From Pseudomonadota bacterium (GTDB taxonomy: Bacteria; Myxococcota; UBA9042; PHBI01): a stretch of 8,316 bases of DNA. The stretch lies in the NCBI GenBank assembly GCA_005788935.1, contig SYAK01000260.1, forward strand, positions 1 to 8,316, written 5' to 3'. The position numbers and the translations under genes were made by a program. Positions 4,298-8,316 of this stretch are shown here, piece after piece (within the stretch, counting starts at the first letter, position 1; every line of letters starts with the position of its first letter). The notes beneath the pieces are model-generated. The model did no database searches and was not told where the DNA came from. It saw nothing but the letters and a program-made list of their open reading frames with translations.

Positions 4298-6567
4298 GGC
4301 GCCTGCTCCCCTTTCGCGGCGGGCGCGGAACCGGGGTCGGTCGCCCCGGGGTCAGAGGTCTCGGGCACGCCCTGTTCCGCGGCCGGCGGAGGCTCGAGAC
4401 CCACCTCGTCCGGGGTGACAGACGAGGCCCCCTTGAACAGGCCGAGGCGCCGCCACGCGTCGAAGATGCGCCGCGCGAGCGGAGACGCGTCGCGTCCACC
4501 TGAGCCACCGTGCTCGAGGAAGACCACGATGACCACCTCCGGGGCCGCGGCCGGGGCATACATCGCGAACCACGCATGATCGGCCTTCAGCCAGGCCGAC
4601 AACGCCTCGTCGGCGCCAGGCCGGCTCTGCGCCGCCTCGGCCGTGCCGGTCTTGCCCGCGATGATGATGTCACGGTCGGCGATGTCCTTGGCGGTGCCGT
4701 CGGGAGCGTTGACGACGTCGATGAGGCCCTGACGGATGGTCTGAAGCTCGGTCGGGCTGAGACCGAGGTCACGCTCGACGACGGGCAGGAAGCGCTGCAC
4801 CAGGCGCCCTTGCCGGTCGGTGTAGCGTTCGACGATGCGCGCCTTGACGAGCTTGCCGCCGTTGGCGACCGCCGCGAACGACCGCGCGACCTGCAGCGGG
4901 CTCGCGGTCAGCGACCCCTGCCCGATGCCCACCGACAGCGTCAGGCCTGGCTGAAAGCCCAGGGCCGTGTGGTCCTCATGCCACTTGCGGGTGGGGACGA
5001 GGCCCGTTGCCTCCGCGAGCTCGACGCCCGACAGCTCGCCATACCCGAAGAGACGCCCGTAACGCGCGAGGCGATCCATGCCGAGCTGCTCGGCGACCTT
5101 GTAGAAGTAGACGTCACATGAGCCCTTCAGCGCCTTCACGAGATCGACCGGACCGTGACCGTGTTTCAGGTGACAGCCGAAGCGGCGCCCGCCGAACTCG
5201 TAATAGCCAGGGCAGTGATGGACGGTCTCGGGCGTGACGATGCCCTCGCGCAACCCCGCGAGCGACGTGACGATCTTGTACACCGAGCCAGGCGCATACC
5301 CCGTGATCCCCTTGTTGAGGAGTGGGTCATACGGGTTGGACGCAACCGAATCCCAGTCGCGCTGCTGCAAGCGACCCGACCACGCGTTCGGATCGAAGCC
5401 GGGCTGCGAGTAAATTGCCAAAATTTCTCCGGTATTTGGCTCCATCACGACGGCCGCCGCCGACCGCTGGTAGCGCAGCACGTCGCGCACGGCCCGCTGC
5501 AGCCGATGGTCGATGGTCAGCCAGACGTCGTGCCCATGCTCGGGCTCGACATACTCACGCAAGACCCCGCGTTCGCTCCCCTTGAGATAGCGCGCGAGCC
5601 CGGACTTTCCGCGCAGCACGCTCTCGAGGGCCCGCTCGAGCCCCGAGCGCCCGACACGATCCGAGAGCGCGTAAACCCCACGCGCCGCCTCGCGCTCCTC
5701 GGCCTTGACGAGGTTCATGTAACCGATTGCGTGCGCCATGTCCCAGCCGCGTGGGTACTCGCGCAACAGGCCCGTCGCGACCTGGACCCCCGGCAGCTCC
5801 CCCTTGATTCCCCGCAAGACCGCGACCTGATTGACGAAGCGACGCTTGCACGTCGGACACAGCAAGTTCCGCTGCACGGCTGTCAGCAGGTTGCCGTCAT
5901 GCGGGCAGACCGGCGCCCGGACGAAGCTTCGTCGGCACTTGCCGCACGTCCCGGGCCCATGTTTCGCGTCTCCCGCGGGGTCAACCCGGCTCCCATCGTG
6001 CGGGCACCGGTCTACACCCGCCTCGAGCGGCTCGTGGTGAAGCCCGCAGGCGTGGCAGAACAGGGCGTGCGCATGGTCAGCCTCACGCGGTGCCGCATGG
6101 TCCGCCACCAGCTCGAGCGGCGCGCCGTCATGCGGGCAGTTCTCGGCGACGAGGCGATCGACGGCCGTCACGGGCTGCCACGCCCGCTCGCCCTCAACAG
6201 CGTCCGCGAGGGCGGACTCGATGGCCTCGACCTCCTCCCAGGTCAACTCGAGCAGCTGCATCAGGCGACGAAGCACGGCCGCGCGTGTCTCTGGCTCCTT
6301 CAGCTCCTGCGGCTGCAGCTGCAGCGCGTAGGTGGGCGTGTTGCGTGCAAGCACGACGCCAGCTCGGTCACGGATCTCGCCGCGTCGGGCCGGCACGCGC
6401 TCGGCCCGCGTGAAGCTCGTGCGCGAGCGCTCGCGGTACTGGTCGCCATCGAGGATCTGGACCTGGAAGAGGCGCCCCACGAGCACGACGAAAAACACGC
6501 TGAACAGGAAGGCCGCGATACCGAATCGCCGCCGCGTGTCCATGTCGTGAAACTCGATGTCGCGCAT
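4294..6567 (-). CDS. mrdA: Penicillin-binding protein 2 (elongasome transpeptidase) with a triple CPHDG-CxxC insertion
   Basis: PBP2 is the class B transpeptidase that cross-links glycan strands made by RodA. An N-terminal membrane anchor at about 16-34 is followed by the pedestal region, including RRGEIRDRAG (61-70), and then the transpeptidase domain. The catalytic motifs are Ser428-Val-Tyr-Lys431 (SxxK), Ser483-Cys-Asp485 (SxD, the form seen in PBP2) and Lys639-Thr-Gly641 (KTG). The protein has 757 residues against about 630 in E. coli. The excess is an insertion at about 138-245 with three CPHDG...CxxC modules, plus a Pro/Glu/Ala-rich tail after about residue 715. Residues Cys452, Cys465, His471 and Cys484 match the zinc site known in some PBP2s. 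The ATG at 6567 has GGAA just upstream; a second in-frame ATG at 6543 would remove eight residues. The stop overlaps rodA as ATGA. Confidence 0.96.
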   Translation of the reverse strand: MRDIEFHDMDTRRRFGIAAFLFSVFFVVLVGRLFQVQILDGDQYRERSRTSFTRAERVPARRGEIRDRAGVVLARNTPTYALQLQPQELKEPETRAAVLRRLMQLLELTWEEVEAIESALADAVEGERAWQPVTAVDRLVAENCPHDGAPLELVADHAAPREADHAHALFCHACGLHHEPLEAGVDRCPHDGSRVDPAGDAKHGPGTCGKCRRSFVRAPVCPHDGNLLTAVQRNLLCPTCKRRFVNQVAVLRGIKGELPGVQVATGLLREYPRGWDMAHAIGYMNLVKAEEREAARGVYALSDRVGRSGLERALESVLRGKSGLARYLKGSERGVLREYVEPEHGHDVWLTIDHRLQRAVRDVLRYQRSAAAVVMEPNTGEILAIYSQPGFDPNAWSGRLQQRDWDSVASNPYDPLLNKGITGYAPGSVYKIVTSLAGLREGIVTPETVHHCPGYYEFGGRRFGCHLKHGHGPVDLVKALKGSCDVYFYKVAEQLGMDRLARYGRLFGYGELSGVELAEATGLVPTRKWHEDHTALGFQPGLTLSVGIGQGSLTASPLQVARSFAAVANGGKLVKARIVERYTDRQGRLVQRFLPVVERDLGLSPTELQTIRQGLIDVVNAPDGTAKDIADRDIIIAGKTGTAEAAQSRPGADEALSAWLKADHAWFAMYAPAAAPEVVIVVFLEHGGSGGRDASPLARRIFDAWRRLGLFKGASSVTPDEVGLEPPPAAEQGVPETSDPGATDPGSAPAAKGEQAP
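5833..6156 (-). other. Triple zinc-ribbon-like insertion in the PBP2 pedestal (residues 138-245)
   Basis: This is a protein sub-region inside mrdA. Module 1 has CPHDG at 144-148 and CHAC at 171-174. Module 2 has CPHDG at 188-192 and CGKC at 208-211. Module 3 has CPHDG at 221-225 and CPTC at 237-240. The gap between the two halves shrinks from 22 to 15 to 11 residues. Modules 2 and 3 also share a C-x-x-C-basic-Arg-x-Phe-Val ending (CGKCRRSFV, CPTCKRRFV), pointing to duplication. Each module offers Cys, His, Cys, Cys as possible ligands for one metal ion. The CPHDG codons of modules 1 and 3 are identical over 15 bases (6124-6138 and 5893-5907). Flanking sequence on both sides resumes normal PBP2 pedestal, so this is an insertion rather than a fusion at an end. 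Metal binding is inferred. Confidence 0.85.
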
Positions 6568-6596
6568 GGTGTTCCGGGTTGATTCCTGGGTCCCCC

Positions 6597-6623
6597 GACG
6601 ACCGGAGGCCCGCGACGGTCGTC
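6597..6623 (-). promoter_or_regulatory. Hairpin at the mreD-mrdA junction
   Basis: GACGACCG at 6597-6604 and its exact complement CGGTCGTC at 6616-6623 form an 8-bp GC-rich stem with an 11-base loop. The hairpin begins within the mreD stop codon and lies in the only sizeable gap of the operon. No U-run follows on the minus strand (GGGGGACCC comes next), so termination is unlikely. A role in mRNA stability or in setting mrdA translation is possible. Confidence 0.4.
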
Positions 6624-7143
6624 AGCCGAAGACCGAGTCCTGCTTGCGCGTGACGAGGCCGTCAACGCGATCGAACAGCCAGAAGAAGAACGCCGCGAAG
6701 GGCGCGGTGACAAGCGCCTGCGGACTCATCGCGACGAGGATGGCGCCCGGCCCCGAGGTGCCGTCGGTGAAGGTGCGCACGAACATCAACGACAACAGGA
6801 TCTCGAGGATGGCCGAGAGGATCACGAACGCCCCGACGACCACCATGCTGCCGAGCGGGCCTCGGACGACGAGGCGCCGCGCGAGTCGTTGGCAGACAAG
6901 GAAGTTGATGACCGCGATCTCCATGAAGAGCCCGATCGGCGTACCGGTGGTGAACGCGTCCCGCAGGAGGCCGACACCGAGGACCGTCATCATCCCCCCG
7001 CCGAGCGGCGACGTGAGGCCGAGATGCACGACAAGGACGAGCGCGAGATCCGGCGCATAGCGCACCGCCCCCGCCGAATGCAGCAGCGGGGACTCAAGAG
7101 CGAGCAGCAGGAAGGCGAGCAACAGGTAGGTGAGGCCTCTCAT
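6622..7143 (-). CDS. mreD: Rod shape-determining protein MreD
   Basis: MreD is a small inner-membrane protein that works with MreC in linking cytoplasmic MreB filaments to the wall synthases. The 173 residues contain about five hydrophobic helices. The segment GVGLLRDAFTTGTPIGLF (56-73) matches the conserved MreD pattern of Gly-x-x-x-Asp followed by Gly and Pro-x-Gly. Length is close to that of E. coli MreD. The ATG at 7143 overlaps the mreC stop as ATGA, fixing the start by coupling. Sequence identity in this family is generally low, so the assignment rests on membrane pattern, the motif and position between mreC and mrdA. Confidence 0.92.
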   Translation of the reverse strand: MRGLTYLLLAFLLLALESPLLHSAGAVRYAPDLALVLVVHLGLTSPLGGGMMTVLGVGLLRDAFTTGTPIGLFMEIAVINFLVCQRLARRLVVRGPLGSMVVVGAFVILSAILEILLSLMFVRTFTDGTSGPGAILVAMSPQALVTAPFAAFFFWLFDRVDGLVTRKQDSVFG

Positions 7144-8039
7144 GGCGCCGCCCCGCCTTCAGCGGCATCGGCTGGCTCAGCGCTGTCGCTGGCCTGCGGG
7201 CCGCCGGTCACGCCGACGACCACATAGACCTGCTCGAGATCGGCGAAGTTCACGGACGGCGTGACCTCCAGCTCGTACTCGAGGGCGCGCTGACGCTCCT
7301 CGATCGAGCGGATCGTGCCGACGACGAGCCCTGGCGGGAACGCCTTATCATGCCCGGAGGTCACGAGGATGTCACCGACCGCGAGCGCCTCCGACCGGTG
7401 CAGATAAGAGAAACGCGAGACATAGCTCGACGCGGCCCCCGTGCCCGTCACGGTTCCGGTCACCCCCTTGTCGCGGCTCTTCACGTTGACGGTGCTCTGC
7501 GCATCGACCGTCAGCAGGACCTCGGCATAGCCCCCGGCGAGACGCGCGACGCGCCCCACGAGCCCCGTCGGCGCGATGACCGGCATCCCCTCGCGCACGC
7601 CCTGGTCGGCGCCGGCGTCGACCGCGATGCGCAGCACCCGGGCGTAGGGCGAGACGTCCTTGCCGATGACGTGGGCCCCCGCGAGGACGAGGTCACGCCG
7701 GGTCCGGCGAAAGTCGAGCATCTCGCGCAACCGCTCGTTCTCGGCCTCGAGCTCGGCCATCCGCGTGAGTCCGAGGCGGGCACGCTCGTTCTCCGCCTTC
7801 AGCGTGGCGTTCTCGTCTGCGGTCGACACGAGCGCGACGTAACCCGACCACAGGTCCGACACGCCTGACAGCGCCTGCGCCGCGGCGGCCTGAACCGGAG
7901 CGGTGAGCCGTATGAGTCCGGCCTCCACCACCGTGGTGCGCCGCGGGTGGCGCCCGTGCGTGTAGAGCAGGAACAGCGGGAGAATAAGCCCGGTGAGCGC
8001 GATGAGGGCCGACTTGTGCCGCGCGAGGAGCTCTCCCAT
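7140..8039 (-). CDS. mreC: Rod shape-determining protein MreC
   Basis: MreC is a bitopic scaffold protein whose periplasmic part binds PBP2 and helps activate the RodA-PBP2 pair. The 299-residue protein has one membrane helix near residues 9-27. A heptad-like coiled coil follows at about 72-110, rich in Glu, Ala, Leu and Arg (ENATLKAENERARL, AELEAENERLREML). The beta-rich MreC core carries VIGKDVSPYARVLRIAVDAG (124-143), GMPVIAPTGLVGRV (151-164) and VGDILVTSGHDKAFPPGLVVG (221-241), all typical of the family. The last 20 or so residues are an Ala/Glu/Pro-rich tail of low complexity. The ATG at 8039 lies five bases after the mreB stop. Because MreC family members contact the PBP2 pedestal, the insertion in this organism's PBP2 may affect this partnership (inference). 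Confidence 0.96.
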   Translation of the reverse strand: MGELLARHKSALIALTGLILPLFLLYTHGRHPRRTTVVEAGLIRLTAPVQAAAAQALSGVSDLWSGYVALVSTADENATLKAENERARLGLTRMAELEAENERLREMLDFRRTRRDLVLAGAHVIGKDVSPYARVLRIAVDAGADQGVREGMPVIAPTGLVGRVARLAGGYAEVLLTVDAQSTVNVKSRDKGVTGTVTGTGAASSYVSRFSYLHRSEALAVGDILVTSGHDKAFPPGLVVGTIRSIEERQRALEYELEVTPSVNFADLEQVYVVVGVTGGPQASDSAEPADAAEGGAAP

Positions 8040-8044
8040 GATCG

Positions 8045-8316
<272 letters not shown>

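Noticed and set aside
3434..4579. Plus-strand open frame opposite rodA and mrdA, rich in Asp, Glu, His and Arg
   Set aside because: The charge-rich composition is the antisense image of hydrophobic RodA helices.
6046..6057. Haem c attachment site in the PBP2 insertion (CHAC)
   Set aside because: Haem c needs CxxCH; none of the three CxxC pairs in the insertion is followed by His (Gly, Arg and Lys follow).
5155..6582. Plus-strand open frame of 475 codons opposite mrdA
   Set aside because: PBP2 on the other strand has all catalytic motifs and operon context; this frame shows no recognisable motif.

Overview
The window comes from a GC-rich, Gram-negative, probably rod-shaped bacterium. The base composition, a full mreBCD-mrdAB cell-elongation operon and the style of the proteins suggest a deltaproteobacterial or myxobacterial lineage. 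That placement is inference; nothing in the window fixes the taxon. No tRNA, rRNA, CRISPR array, insertion sequence or phage gene was seen.

Left part (1-2364, plus strand). A 478-base gene-free stretch holds a compact regulatory region. It has clustered TGAAACA/TGTTTCA half-sites at 190-216, a further TGAAAC at 231, a sigma-54-type -24/-12 promoter candidate at 263-278, and a strong leader hairpin at 312-342. It leads into hutH (histidine ammonia-lyase, first step of histidine breakdown). The HutH active-site MIO triad reads Ala-Cys-Gly instead of Ala-Ser-Gly. Twenty-three bases after hutH lies a small DUF962/Mpo1-like gene with its own strong ribosome binding site. No hutU, hutI or hutC is visible.

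Right part (8316-2382, minus strand). The order of transcription is mreB (only the C-terminal 89 residues are in the window), mreC, mreD, mrdA (PBP2), rodA, and then an unrecognised probably exported cysteine-containing protein. Junctions are tight: mreC/mreD and mrdA/rodA overlap as ATGA, rodA/last gene overlap as GTGA, and mreB/mreC are 5 bases apart. Only mreD-mrdA has a gap (54 bases), and it carries a perfect 8-bp hairpin. MreB filaments, the MreC/MreD membrane scaffold, the RodA glycosyltransferase and the PBP2 transpeptidase together form the elongasome that builds the lateral cell wall.

The most unusual feature is in PBP2. Its membrane-proximal (pedestal) region carries an insertion of roughly 110 residues with three consecutive CPHDG...CxxC modules. 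These look like three zinc-ribbon-type metal sites in a protein part expected to lie in the periplasm and to contact MreC. The transpeptidase domain also has a Cys/Cys/His/Cys arrangement where related PBP2s have a zinc site. The two transcription units converge with 17 bases between stop codons and no clear terminator.
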